Shown: positions 1 through 7,657 of the stretch, in pieces
Position numbering within the stretch: position 1 is the first letter of the stretch
Layout of the letters: every line of letters starts with the position of its first letter
From: Dehalococcoidia bacterium
Lineage (GTDB): Bacteria; Chloroflexota; Dehalococcoidia; SHYD01; SHYC01
DNA length: 33,567 bases
NCBI GenBank assembly: GCA_009693005.1
Contig: SHYC01000004.1
Span: 1 to 33,567, forward strand
Direction: 5' to 3'
Program-made: the position numbers and the translations under genes
Notes under the pieces: generated by a model
What the model was told of the DNA's origin: nothing
Database searches by the model: none
Seen by the model: only the letters and a program-made list of their open reading frames with translations

Positions 1-366
1 CGCGCCGATCGCCTTTCGGGCGGCAACATACAACGCATGATAATTGGGCGTGCTATAGCACGGAATCCGCAGGTCTTGATTGCCAGCTACCCAACCCAGG
101 GTCTGGACATCGTGACCATACGCCGGCTGATCTCGATACTGCTGCAGCTGCGCGATGAGGGAGTCAGCATTCTATATTTTTCAGAGGACCTGTCGGAACT
201 CTATGAGGTGTCGGACCAGTTGCTCGTTGTGACTCACGGACGCCTCCTTGGCCCGTTCGACCCAGCCGAGGTAGCGGCTTATGATATAGCGGGCATGATG
301 GTAGCCGGCGAAAACTACCACCTATCACGAGGTCTGTCTGACACAGTAGGAGTGCGTCATGAGTAA
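1..366 (+). CDS. ABC transporter ATP-binding protein, C-terminal part (nucleoside/BMP-type importer)
   Basis: This is the end of a cytoplasmic ATPase that powers an importer; the 5' part lies outside the window. The open frame continues upstream of the first ATG at 37. The first visible residues, RADRLSGGNIQR, are an ABC signature motif of the LSGGN type found in the sugar/nucleoside ATPases that have two fused nucleotide-binding domains. Further on, ILYFSEDLSELYEVSDQLLV is the switch region; the usual switch His is replaced (FSED instead of STHD/SHD), which is common in the second domain of these fused ATPases. The Walker B region also looks degenerate (VLIASYPTQGLDI), again typical of that half. 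The stop overlaps the start of the next permease by 8 nt, so the two are translationally coupled. The link to a BMP-type importer rests on the next three genes. Confidence 0.9.
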   Translation, partial: RADRLSGGNIQRMIIGRAIARNPQVLIASYPTQGLDIVTIRRLISILLQLRDEGVSILYFSEDLSELYEVSDQLLVVTHGRLLGPFDPAEVAAYDIAGMMVAGENYHLSRGLSDTVGVRHE

Positions 367-1417
367 TATCGCCACCTTCTTACGAGGCAGCCACCCACGG
401 CTGAGAACCAGTCTCAGGCCTGCCCTGATCACAACGCTCAGCGCGGTGATAGTGCCGCTGTGTTTGTTTTCCGTGTTTTTGATGATGGCCGGCGTCGCCC
501 CTCTCGATGCGTTTCGAGCGATGCTACAAAGTTCGCTCGGCTCATCATACGGGATAGGAGAGGTGCTCGTGAGAGCGGCTCCTTTTGCGCTCACGGCCCT
601 GGCTACGGCGATCCCGGCCCGTGCCGGCTTGCTGAACGTCGGCGCGGAAGGGCAGCTCGTAGTTGGAGCTCTTGGTGCAGCGGCTGCGTCTGCACTGCTA
701 AAGGACATAGGGATTGTTGGATTGCCTGTCCTGATTCTCGCAGGAATTATAGGCGGGGCAGCCTGGGCAGGCCTGGCAGCGGTTCTTCGGACCAAGCTGC
801 AGCTGAACGAGACCATCAGCACGTTGCTTCTGAACTACGTGGCATATCTGCTGGTCGCACATATTTTGCAGGGTCCTCTGAGAGACCCGGCGTCATTCAA
901 CTGGCCCTTCTCGCCGCCGATCCCTGACGGTATGAGGTTCCCAGTCTTGTTCGATTCAAGGGTACATCTTGGGTTGCTAATTGCGCCCGTGGCGGCCATA
1001 ATATTCGCGCTGGCGCTTTGGCGTACGTATTGGGGCCTGAACCTAAGAGTCACCGGAGGCAACCCGCAGGCTGCCCGGCGGGCGGGTATCGACGTAGCAA
1101 AGACTTATCTGACGGTGATGCTTATCGCGGGCGCAATGGCAGGACTGGCCGGAGTGCTGCAGGTAGTTGGTGTCGAAGGGCGTCTTCGCCCCAGCACGGG
1201 CGTAGGCTTTGGTTACTCCGGATTCCTGGCTGCATGGATGGTTAGTCATCATCCTCTTTGGCTACTGGGATCATCACTACTGCTGGCCGCGATTGTGGTG
1301 AGTGGTGACGCCCTACAAATTACCTCCGGCCTACCATCATCAACAGTTGGCATTCTCACCGCATTGGTGCTGTTGGGCGTGCTCGCCCGAGGTCACAGCC
1401 AGGGCGTGAGGTTGTAA
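359..1417 (+). CDS. ABC transporter permease, nucleoside-type (YufP/NupP-like)
   Basis: This 352-residue inner-membrane permease forms half of the channel of a BMP-dependent importer. Many hydrophobic segments are visible, and the family core is recognisable: ARAGLLNVGAEGQLVVGALG near residues 88-107, then LNETISTLLLNYVAYLL near 149-165. The length matches the YufP/RbsC-like family. Its ATG lies inside the last codons of the ATPase gene, and the next permease begins 1 nt after its stop, so this is clearly one operon. Relatives import purine nucleosides or similar compounds. The real substrate here cannot be read from the sequence; the downstream amidohydrolases argue for a small nitrogen-rich molecule. 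Confidence 0.92.
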   Translation: MSNIATFLRGSHPRLRTSLRPALITTLSAVIVPLCLFSVFLMMAGVAPLDAFRAMLQSSLGSSYGIGEVLVRAAPFALTALATAIPARAGLLNVGAEGQLVVGALGAAAASALLKDIGIVGLPVLILAGIIGGAAWAGLAAVLRTKLQLNETISTLLLNYVAYLLVAHILQGPLRDPASFNWPFSPPIPDGMRFPVLFDSRVHLGLLIAPVAAIIFALALWRTYWGLNLRVTGGNPQAARRAGIDVAKTYLTVMLIAGAMAGLAGVLQVVGVEGRLRPSTGVGFGYSGFLAAWMVSHHPLWLLGSSLLLAAIVVSGDALQITSGLPSSTVGILTALVLLGVLARGHSQGVRL

Positions 1418-1418
1418 T

Positions 1419-2333
1419 ATGCTACCGATAATAATCGCCGTTCTGAGCGGCGCAATCCGATCTGGGACAGCGGTCCTCTTCGCTTGTTTGGGTGAAATAA
1501 TCGCTGAACGCGCCGGGGTGGTTAACCTCGGCACGGAGGGATGTATGCTCATCGGAGCGCTGGGAGCTTTCGCTGCCACTGCGATGACCGGAAATCCTTT
1601 CCTCGGAGCCTTTGTGGGCGGGTTGTGTGGAGCATCGCTGGCTGCAGTCCATGCCTACGTAGCCGTAATTCGCCGCGGAAATCAACTCGCCTCCGGTCTG
1701 GCGATTACCATTCTGGGGCTGGGCGTGACCTCTTTTTTCGGTAGATCATTTGTGGCCACTCAGATCAATGGGATGAATAGCATTTCGATTGCAGGTCTTT
1801 CCGATCTGCCGATTCTAGGACCAATATTATTCCAGCATGACGCGTTGACCTACCTTGCCGCATTCTTGGCTCCCGGAATTTGGTTCGTCCTGTATCGTAC
1901 TCGCTGGGGACTAATGCTTCGGGCCACAGGAGAACGCCAGGATGTTGTTTACTCCGTAGGATTAAGCCCAACGCTTATCCGATGTCTGGCGGTGATATGT
2001 GGTGGTTTTCTGGCCGGGCTCGGCGGCGCTCAGCTTTCGGTAGCGTACACATTGAATTGGGTCGAAAACATGACCCAGGGCCGTGGGTACGTCGCGGTGG
2101 CCCTGGTGATTTTCTCTTCATGGTCACCACTTACAGCGGTCGCCGGAAGCTACCTGTTTGGCGGCGCACTCTCGCTGCAGCTCGCACTGCAAGCTCGGGG
2201 CGTCGGCGCTTCTCCCTTCTTGATGTCTGCGATTCCCTACTTAGTCACACTCGCCGTTCTGGTACTGGTTGGGCGAAGGCGTCGCCAGGCCATGCCTGAT
2301 GAACTGAGAGCTGTCTTTGAAAGGGGCGGATAA
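1419..2333 (+). CDS. ABC transporter permease, nucleoside-type (YufQ/NupQ-like)
   Basis: This is the second channel subunit, 304 residues, paired with the preceding permease. It carries the family signature ERAGVVNLGTEGCMLIGALG near residues 30-49, the counterpart of the motif in the first permease, and has about eight to nine hydrophobic segments. The ATG follows the previous stop by a single base. Its coding end runs past the spurious upstream ATG of the lipoprotein gene, but the likely true GTG start of that gene lies 22 nt downstream. The two-permease, one-ATPase, one-BMP layout is diagnostic of the nucleoside/BMP importer group. The substrate is not determined. Confidence 0.92.
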   Translation: MLPIIIAVLSGAIRSGTAVLFACLGEIIAERAGVVNLGTEGCMLIGALGAFAATAMTGNPFLGAFVGGLCGASLAAVHAYVAVIRRGNQLASGLAITILGLGVTSFFGRSFVATQINGMNSISIAGLSDLPILGPILFQHDALTYLAAFLAPGIWFVLYRTRWGLMLRATGERQDVVYSVGLSPTLIRCLAVICGGFLAGLGGAQLSVAYTLNWVENMTQGRGYVAVALVIFSSWSPLTAVAGSYLFGGALSLQLALQARGVGASPFLMSAIPYLVTLAVLVLVGRRRRQAMPDELRAVFERGG

Positions 2334-2355
2334 TAAAATATATGGAGGTATTCTT

Positions 2356-3495
2356 GTGAGGATAAACTCACGGTTAGTTGTAATGGCGGTAATGCTCATC
2401 GGGTCACTGATGTTAGCAGCCTGCGGTTCGCCGGCCGCGGCGCCGGCTGGATCAAAAGATGCGGCGGCGCCGGCCAGCGCAGTAACAACGGTTGGGTTCC
2501 TCTTTGTAGGCCCCAAGGATGACTTTGGGTACAATCAGGCCGCTTATCTCGGTAGCACCGGGATGGAGAAGGAACTCGGCTCAAAAGTCAAGGTAATTCG
2601 GGCTGAGAATGTTCCGGAAACGGAAGAAGCCGAGCGCGTGATGGAAAGCATGATTCAGCAGGGAGCGAAAGTCATTTTCCCGACCTCGTACGGACATTTG
2701 GACCCGGCGCTTAACGTCGCCAAACGGCATCCGGAGGTCACCTTCATTCACCAGGGCGGCTTGAAGACCTCGAGTAACTTAGGTACATACTTCGGAAACA
2801 TTTTTGAAGAGGTGTACCTCGGCGGCGTAACAGCCGGCAAAATGACCAAAACCAATAAGCTTGGATTCATCGCTTCCTTCCCGATTCCCCAAGTGTTGGA
2901 AAATATTAATGCGTTTGAACTTGGTGCGAAATCAGTTAATCCGAACGCCACCACATCTGTAGTGTTTACCGCAAACTGGTGCGATCCGGGTAAACAGGCC
3001 GAGGCGGCCAATAACCTTATTGCGCAGGGCGTGGACGTGTTGACGCAGCATCAAGATTGCACCAAGACAATAGTCGAGGCCGCCGAGCGCAAGGGTATCA
3101 TGTCCGTCGGGTATCATGCCGACGCCTCTTCGCTGGCTCCAAAAGGTTGGCTGACAGGCTCCGTTTGGAACTGGAGTCCACTATACACCCAAGAAGTGCA
3201 GGCCGTACTGGACGGCAAATGGAAAGAAGGTCCCCTTGCCGGTAAGTATCGGGTTGGCATGAAGGAAGGGGCCGTTAAGCTCGCTCCTTTTGGCTCCTCG
3301 GTTCCGGCCGACGTGCAGGCCCTAGTAAAACAGAAGGAGCAAGACATCATGAGCGGGAAACTGGCGCCGTTTGCCGGGCCGATTAAGGACCAAAGCGGCG
3401 CGGTGAAGATTGCAGCCGGCGTGAATCCAACTGTTGACCAGCTTGAGACAACCGACTATTTGGTTGAGGGCGTTGTTGGAAGTATTCCCCGTTAG
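2356..3495 (+). CDS. BMP/PnrA-family substrate-binding lipoprotein
   Basis: This is the extracytoplasmic binding protein of the importer. I chose GTG 2356 because a good ribosome site (GGAGG, 2344-2348) sits 7 nt upstream and the protein then begins with a normal lipoprotein signal: basic residues, a hydrophobic stretch and the lipobox LMLAAC. The in-frame ATG at 2317 would add 13 odd residues and overlap the permease. The body has BMP-family landmarks: TVGFLFVGPKDDFGYNQA near the start of the mature domain, an IFPTSYG segment, AGKMTKTNKLGFIASFPIP, and a VGYHADAS strand late in the protein. Family members bind nucleosides or oxidised purine-like compounds. The length of 379 residues is usual. 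It is followed after 12 nt by the first hydrolase gene. Confidence 0.93.
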   Translation: MRINSRLVVMAVMLIGSLMLAACGSPAAAPAGSKDAAAPASAVTTVGFLFVGPKDDFGYNQAAYLGSTGMEKELGSKVKVIRAENVPETEEAERVMESMIQQGAKVIFPTSYGHLDPALNVAKRHPEVTFIHQGGLKTSSNLGTYFGNIFEEVYLGGVTAGKMTKTNKLGFIASFPIPQVLENINAFELGAKSVNPNATTSVVFTANWCDPGKQAEAANNLIAQGVDVLTQHQDCTKTIVEAAERKGIMSVGYHADASSLAPKGWLTGSVWNWSPLYTQEVQAVLDGKWKEGPLAGKYRVGMKEGAVKLAPFGSSVPADVQALVKQKEQDIMSGKLAPFAGPIKDQSGAVKIAAGVNPTVDQLETTDYLVEGVVGSIPR

Positions 3496-3507
3496 CGGAG
3501 AGAACCG

Positions 3508-4098
3508 GTGTTGATCGAAGCCGTCCCTTACCCTTGGCCGTACGACGGATTTGCTGCGGTGGAGAATACGGCGCTGGTGTTGGTCGCCCCGCAGATAGCC
3601 TTTACCTGGATGGACCCAGCCGGTCGAGTCGTGAGCGCTTGTGAGACAATATCAGAGGCGGCTGCCAGGGCAGGAATGGCGCAATGTATCATCCGTCTGG
3701 GGCGTACGGCAGTGACGCCCCAGCGGATGCCCGGTCTTCCCGCTCCGGGGTCATACGGGTGGGAATATACATCCAACTTTGAAATATCAGGTCGTAGTCT
3801 CGTAATAGACGCGCCGGCGCTAGACGGCTTTTACGCTACCGGCTTGGACTCAGCTCTCCGGGTTCGGCGGATCACTCATCTGGTGTTCGCTGGCTTCGGA
3901 ACCGAAACTATGGTACATTCCACACTGCGGTCCGCCAACGATCGCGGCTTCGAGTGCTTGGTATTGTCGGATGCGTGCGCCGATGTAAGTCCCGACCTTC
4001 ATCATGCGGCGTTGAGCTCTATCATGATGTCCGGTGGTATTTTCGGCGCTTATGCAGAAAGTCAAGCGTTCCTGGCCGGCTTGAATCAACGACCGTAG
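3508..4098 (+). CDS. Isochorismatase-fold protein lacking all catalytic residues (pseudo-hydrolase)
   Basis: The fold is that of a cysteine hydrolase: compare RITHLVFAGFGTETMVHSTL and [16 protein letters not shown] with the same regions of the active paralogue at 4199. All three members of the Asp-Lys-Cys triad are changed. LVIDxQ became LVAPQ (Ala27 for Asp), [13 protein letters not shown] became IDAPALDGFYATG (Ala102 for Lys), and TTDVCVHTT became GTETMVHST (Met135 for Cys). The substrate-binding Gln of the MQGGVFG motif is Ser (SGGIFG). It is also about 33 residues shorter, lacking the GHxPDL...RSQRIGAG segment. The reading frame is clean and the family core is preserved, so it looks maintained rather than decaying. 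I infer a structural or regulatory partner of the neighbouring hydrolase. Start GTG 3508 has GGAG at 3497-3500. Confidence 0.88.
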   Translation: MLIEAVPYPWPYDGFAAVENTALVLVAPQIAFTWMDPAGRVVSACETISEAAARAGMAQCIIRLGRTAVTPQRMPGLPAPGSYGWEYTSNFEISGRSLVIDAPALDGFYATGLDSALRVRRITHLVFAGFGTETMVHSTLRSANDRGFECLVLSDACADVSPDLHHAALSSIMMSGGIFGAYAESQAFLAGLNQRP

Positions 4099-4125
4099 GA
4101 TCACGACAACGCAAGGAGGGTATTA

Positions 4126-4212
4126 TTGAGGGCCTCCTGTGTGGATGGTGCCGGGTACGCCGATCAGTCAGATCAATATGAATGGAAGGACTTTGAGGAT
4201 GACCACTATTAA
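4126..4212 (+). CDS. Possible 28-residue acidic leader ORF overlapping the hydrolase start
   Basis: A very strong ribosome site (AAGGAGGG, 4113-4120) precedes not the hydrolase ATG but a TTG at 4126, which opens a 28-codon frame ending TAA at 4210-4212. The predicted peptide is rich in Asp, Glu and Tyr (it ends [11 protein letters not shown]). Its stop lies 14 nt inside the hydrolase gene, the arrangement expected for translational coupling. It resembles nothing I recognise. Alternatively the strong site belongs to a longer hydrolase beginning at GTG 4139, but that would add 20 residues not seen in relatives. Confidence is low. Confidence 0.3.
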   Translation: MRASCVDGAGYADQSDQYEWKDFEDDHY

Positions 4213-4888
4213 AGTGCAAGGCGACCCATATGACTGGCCCTTTGATGGTGGCTTGGACGTTGCCGGCACTGCTCTAATAAGTATCGACTGGCAGACTGAC
4301 TTTTGTGGCCCTGGTGGATATGTGGATGCCATGGGATATGACCTCAGCCTGACACGTGCCGGCATTGAGCCTACAAGGGACTTAATGCAAGCATGGCGGG
4401 CTCGCGGCGGACTCGTAATCCATACACGTGAGGGACATAAGCCTGACCTTTCTGACTGTCCCCCTAACAAGCTTTGGAGGTCGCAGCGCATAGGCGCAGG
4501 CATTGGTGATCCGGGGCCGTGCGGCCGGATTCTAATCCGTGGGGAGAAAGGCTGGGAAATCATCCCTGAGCTAGCGCCTTTGCCCGGTGAATTTATCATC
4601 GACAAACCCGGCAAGGGCGCTTTCTATGCAACCGACTTTGAACTGGTCCTGCATAATCATGGGATTACGCATCTTATCATTACGGGGATCACTACTGACG
4701 TGTGCGTGCACACGACAATGCGTGAGGCAAACGACAGGGGTTTCGAATGCTTGCTGGTCGAGGACTGCACGGGAGCCACAGACTATGGGAATTATCTGGC
4801 GGCGGTCAAGATGGTGAAGATGCAGGGTGGGGTCTTTGGGTCCGTAAGTTCGTCGGACAAGATCATAAAGGCACTCGGCGCAGAGTAA
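4199..4888 (+). CDS. Cysteine hydrolase, isochorismatase family, biuret-hydrolase-like
   Basis: This 229-residue cytoplasmic amidohydrolase has an intact triad: Asp30 ([10 protein letters not shown]), Lys136 ([14 protein letters not shown]) and Cys169 (TTDVCVHTT). Gln209 in [13 protein letters not shown] is conserved. The stretches [29 protein letters not shown] and [11 protein letters not shown] match what I remember of the Rhizobium biuret hydrolase BiuH clade closely, more than RutB or nicotinamidase. BiuH cleaves biuret to allophanate and ammonia; triuret hydrolases belong to the same clade, so the substrate stays open. I chose ATG 4199 (GGAAGGA 8 nt upstream, length equal to the family). 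Its stop overlaps the next start as TAATG, coupling it to the amidase that could take the following deamidation step. Confidence 0.9.
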   Translation: MTTIKVQGDPYDWPFDGGLDVAGTALISIDWQTDFCGPGGYVDAMGYDLSLTRAGIEPTRDLMQAWRARGGLVIHTREGHKPDLSDCPPNKLWRSQRIGAGIGDPGPCGRILIRGEKGWEIIPELAPLPGEFIIDKPGKGAFYATDFELVLHNHGITHLIITGITTDVCVHTTMREANDRGFECLLVEDCTGATDYGNYLAAVKMVKMQGGVFGSVSSSDKIIKALGAE

Positions 4889-6330
4889 TGCAAGAACCGA
4901 GCATCGTTCACAACAACTTTCGAGCGGCAAGGGACTACATCAATAACCTGGCATTCACCAATCCGGATTTGAACCTGGCGGTCAACCTGTCACCGGCGTA
5001 TTACAAGAAACCAAGGATCAAACCTAGCACAGTTCCCTTTGCCGCTCCCATAGCTCAGATGGTTGAGGGTTTTGTTAACCGTCAACATACGGTTGAGCAA
5101 GTTATACTCGAATCTATTGCAGCGGCCAAAGCAAATGCCGACCTGAAAGGCGTCGTCTATTTGGATGAAGACGGCGCGATCTCGGCTGCTCGTGCCAGCG
5201 ACGCCGCGCTGCGAGACGGTAAGCTCTCCGGCCCGCTGCACGGTATTCCAATTACGGTCAAAGATATCATGCATGTTGCAGGAATGCCCACGCGGGCGGG
5301 TTCTCTTGCCTACAACCAGATTGCCTCAATCGACGCCACTGCAGTAGCCCGCCTGCGTGCTGCGGGCGCTATCATTCTTGCAAAAGTGGCGACTCACGAG
5401 TTTGCGCTGGGAGTAACTACACCTCAAGCCAAGAACCCGTGGGACCCAAAGCGAATACCCGGAGGCTCGAGCGGAGGGTCCGCTATTGCGCTCGTAAAGG
5501 GCATCGGCATGGGATCGTTAGGGACTGATACTCGCGCCTCGATCAGGGTGCCATCCGCTCTATCTGGAGTCGTCGGTTTCAAAGCGACGTTCGGCAACGT
5601 GGATACAGCCGGTGTGGTTACCCTGTCATGGACAATGGACCACGTTGCCCCCATGGCGACAAACTCAGCCGACGCCGCTCTTCTAATGGACGTGATATCA
5701 AATAAACCGAAAGGTCTGTCAGGTTACGTGGGCGCTAAGGTCGATGGGCTGCGCATCGGTGTGCCCGACGCCGCCTTCGAAGACGCAGACCCCGATGTGG
5801 CCGCGGTCGTAGAAAGAGCCATCAAGTCAATTGGAGAGCTTGGGGGAATCATCATACCGGTCCGGCAGCCAACCAGGAGCCAACTGGAACTGGCAAATCT
5901 GGCAGGACTGATAGTGAGCCGGTGCGAAGCCCTGGCATATCACCGCAGCATCGGTACCGATCTGAGCAAGTGCTGGGATGAGACACGAGAGCAGCTTGAA
6001 GAAGCTATGGAGATTCCTGCATCTGAGTACCTGGCGGCACAGCGCTCACGCTCTGCATTAATTGCCGATATGCTCTCGTTGTTTGAAGATGTCGATGCGC
6101 TGGCAATGCCGACCAGCCTGGTTACCGCTCCACTCATTCCGGAAGCCCAGCAATATCTAATGACACTGGCCCGCAACTGCATTCCATGGAGTTTCGTTGG
6201 ATTCCCCTCGATTTCAGTACCCTGTAAAGAACTGGTGAATGGACTTCCGGTGGGTCTGCAAATTGTCGCTCCCCCGCAACATGAGGCCGTGTTGGTAGGA
6301 TTAGCCACCGCTTATGAACGATACTACTAA
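4888..6330 (+). CDS. Amidase-signature hydrolase
   Basis: This 480-residue amidase-signature enzyme hydrolyses an amide with a Ser-cisSer-Lys triad. Lys125 (GIPITVKDIMH), cis-Ser194 (PGGSSGGSA) and nucleophile Ser218 are all present, with the 69 and 24 residue spacings of malonamidase E2. The nucleophile loop is unusual: GTDTRASIRVPS instead of the common DTGGSIRxP, which changes the oxyanion-hole neighbours. The protein lacks the extra C-terminal domain of full allophanate hydrolase AtzF, so it is closer in size to AtzE-type or generic amidases. The start ATG overlaps the hydrolase stop (TAATG); a longer frame from 4747 only reads through the preceding gene. A plausible role is hydrolysing the product of the biuret-like step, which is inference from context. 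Confidence 0.9.
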   Translation: MQEPSIVHNNFRAARDYINNLAFTNPDLNLAVNLSPAYYKKPRIKPSTVPFAAPIAQMVEGFVNRQHTVEQVILESIAAAKANADLKGVVYLDEDGAISAARASDAALRDGKLSGPLHGIPITVKDIMHVAGMPTRAGSLAYNQIASIDATAVARLRAAGAIILAKVATHEFALGVTTPQAKNPWDPKRIPGGSSGGSAIALVKGIGMGSLGTDTRASIRVPSALSGVVGFKATFGNVDTAGVVTLSWTMDHVAPMATNSADAALLMDVISNKPKGLSGYVGAKVDGLRIGVPDAAFEDADPDVAAVVERAIKSIGELGGIIIPVRQPTRSQLELANLAGLIVSRCEALAYHRSIGTDLSKCWDETREQLEEAMEIPASEYLAAQRSRSALIADMLSLFEDVDALAMPTSLVTAPLIPEAQQYLMTLARNCIPWSFVGFPSISVPCKELVNGLPVGLQIVAPPQHEAVLVGLATAYERYY

Positions 6331-6757
6331 CAGTACGTCATCAGTTACGCAGGCTAACAAGGCGATCGTGCTGCAAATCTATGAGAGGATTTTGACTCAT
6401 GGTGAGCTGCAGTTAGCCGGTGAGGTTTTCGCCCCGGATATTGTCGACCACCGAAAATTCCCCGGACTGGCGAACGGCCTTGAGAATGTCCTGGCAGGTG
6501 CGCGGGTTAATCGAGAAGCCTTTCCGGATATGCGGTTTACTGTGGAAGCTTTAGTAGCCGAGGAGGACCTCGTGATGGCCCGATGGGTAATGCATGGTAC
6601 ATTCCTCGGAGAGTTCATGGGCAGGCAGCCCACCGGAACGTCCGTTGAATGGCGAGGGATCACACAATTTCGGCTGACCAACGGTAAGGTCGTGGAACGG
6701 TGGCTTTACGCCGATGAACTGCAATTGCTCGGTAACGGCGATTCAACGACGCTGTGA
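6314..6757 (+). CDS. SnoaL-like (NTF2-fold) protein
   Basis: This 147-residue protein has the pattern of the SnoaL/ester-cyclase group: an N-terminal helix (KAIVLQIYERILTHGE), then DIVDHRKFPG, a FPDMRFTVEALVAEEDLV strand pair, RWVMHGTFLGEFMGRQPTG and the final strands FRLTNGKVVERWLYAD. The acidic and His positions typical of small-ligand NTF2-fold proteins are present. It overlaps the amidase end by 17 nt and closes the operon. In atrazine/cyanuric-acid degraders another NTF2-like protein, AtzH, acts on a carboxylated urea intermediate. That is a suggestive parallel only, since this sequence looks like the SnoaL branch rather than AtzH. No terminator with a U-tract is visible before the convergent mreC. 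Confidence 0.88.
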   Translation: MNDTTNSTSSVTQANKAIVLQIYERILTHGELQLAGEVFAPDIVDHRKFPGLANGLENVLAGARVNREAFPDMRFTVEALVAEEDLVMARWVMHGTFLGEFMGRQPTGTSVEWRGITQFRLTNGKVVERWLYADELQLLGNGDSTTL

Positions 6758-6772
6758 TCGTCGTCACAGTTA

Positions 6773-7606
6773 CTACCTGCCTGACTGAACTCCATCCAGA
6801 CTTACGGCCGGGTTGTAGTCCAGGATAACCAGCACCTCTTCAAGAGACTCCAACGGGACCGCGAGCCTGACATTTACGTCCTTGAACAAGTACATGTCTT
6901 TGCTGACAACGTCTGCTACCTGGCCTATGACTATATTCTTTGGCAGGCCACCGCCCAGTCCGGATGTGAGAACGACGTCGCCGGCCTTGATATCGGCGTC
7001 CTGTCTCACAAACTCCATGGACAGCTCGGAAGAGCCTATTCCAACCACAACACCCTCTGCTCTCGACCGGCTGATAATTGCATCCACGGCGCTCGAAGGA
7101 TCGGTAAGAAGCGTGATCTTGGAGGTATTATTGTAGACCTGCGTTACCTTCCCCACCAGACCGTTGGAGGCTACAACCACCGCGCCCTGCCTAACAGAAT
7201 CATGTGCGCCCTTATTCACGACCAAAGACTTGGTCAGGTTGTTTTGACCTCGACCTATGACCGTCGCAACCGCGTATTCTCGTCCAGGGTTATTCTTCTG
7301 ATATTCCAGGATGGCCCTCAGCCGCTGGTTTTCCAGATCCACCTCCTGCATCTGGGCCATCAGGTTGTTCAGTCTGACCACATCGTCCTTCAGGCTCTTG
7401 TTCTCCTGCTCGAGATAGCCGATGCGTCTGATGCTCTCTGCGAATCCGGAGACTATCCGGCTAACCAGGCTCATTCCTTCCTGCAGCGGAGAAACAGCCT
7501 CTACCCCCGCAGCTTCGACCGAAGCCATTGGGCCTGCGCCGGAAACGAAGCCACTGAACAGAAGACCTGCTGCCAGAATGGAAACTACGAACCATGGTCT
7601 TTTCAA
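6773..7606 (-). CDS. mreC: Rod shape-determining protein MreC
   Basis: MreC is an envelope-side scaffold of the elongation machinery. The 277 residues show an N-terminal membrane anchor (VVSILAAGLLFSGF), a coiled coil around residues 60-105 (ENKSLKDDVVRLNNLMAQMQ), and the two-barrel MreC domain with AVATVIGRGQNN, GAVVVASNGLVGKVTQV and LLTDPSSAVDAIISRSRAEG. The start is a TTG at 7606 with AGGA 10 nt upstream; a nearby ATG is out of frame and stops at once. It lies 51 nt downstream of mreB and is probably transcribed with it. No mreD, PBP2 or rodA gene follows; the operon instead meets the convergent SnoaL gene. Confidence 0.95.
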   Translation of the reverse strand: MKRPWFVVSILAAGLLFSGFVSGAGPMASVEAAGVEAVSPLQEGMSLVSRIVSGFAESIRRIGYLEQENKSLKDDVVRLNNLMAQMQEVDLENQRLRAILEYQKNNPGREYAVATVIGRGQNNLTKSLVVNKGAHDSVRQGAVVVASNGLVGKVTQVYNNTSKITLLTDPSSAVDAIISRSRAEGVVVGIGSSELSMEFVRQDADIKAGDVVLTSGLGGGLPKNIVIGQVADVVSKDMYLFKDVNVRLAVPLESLEEVLVILDYNPAVSLDGVQSGR

Positions 7607-7657
7607 GACATTTACTTCCTGTTAGGCTTGACCAGCCTCAACACTAGCGTGCGGGGT

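Noticed and set aside
6746-6764. Hairpin ACGACG-N7-CGTCGT at the convergent ends of the SnoaL-like gene and mreC
   Set aside because: Short stem, no T-run on either side, so I do not call it a terminator.
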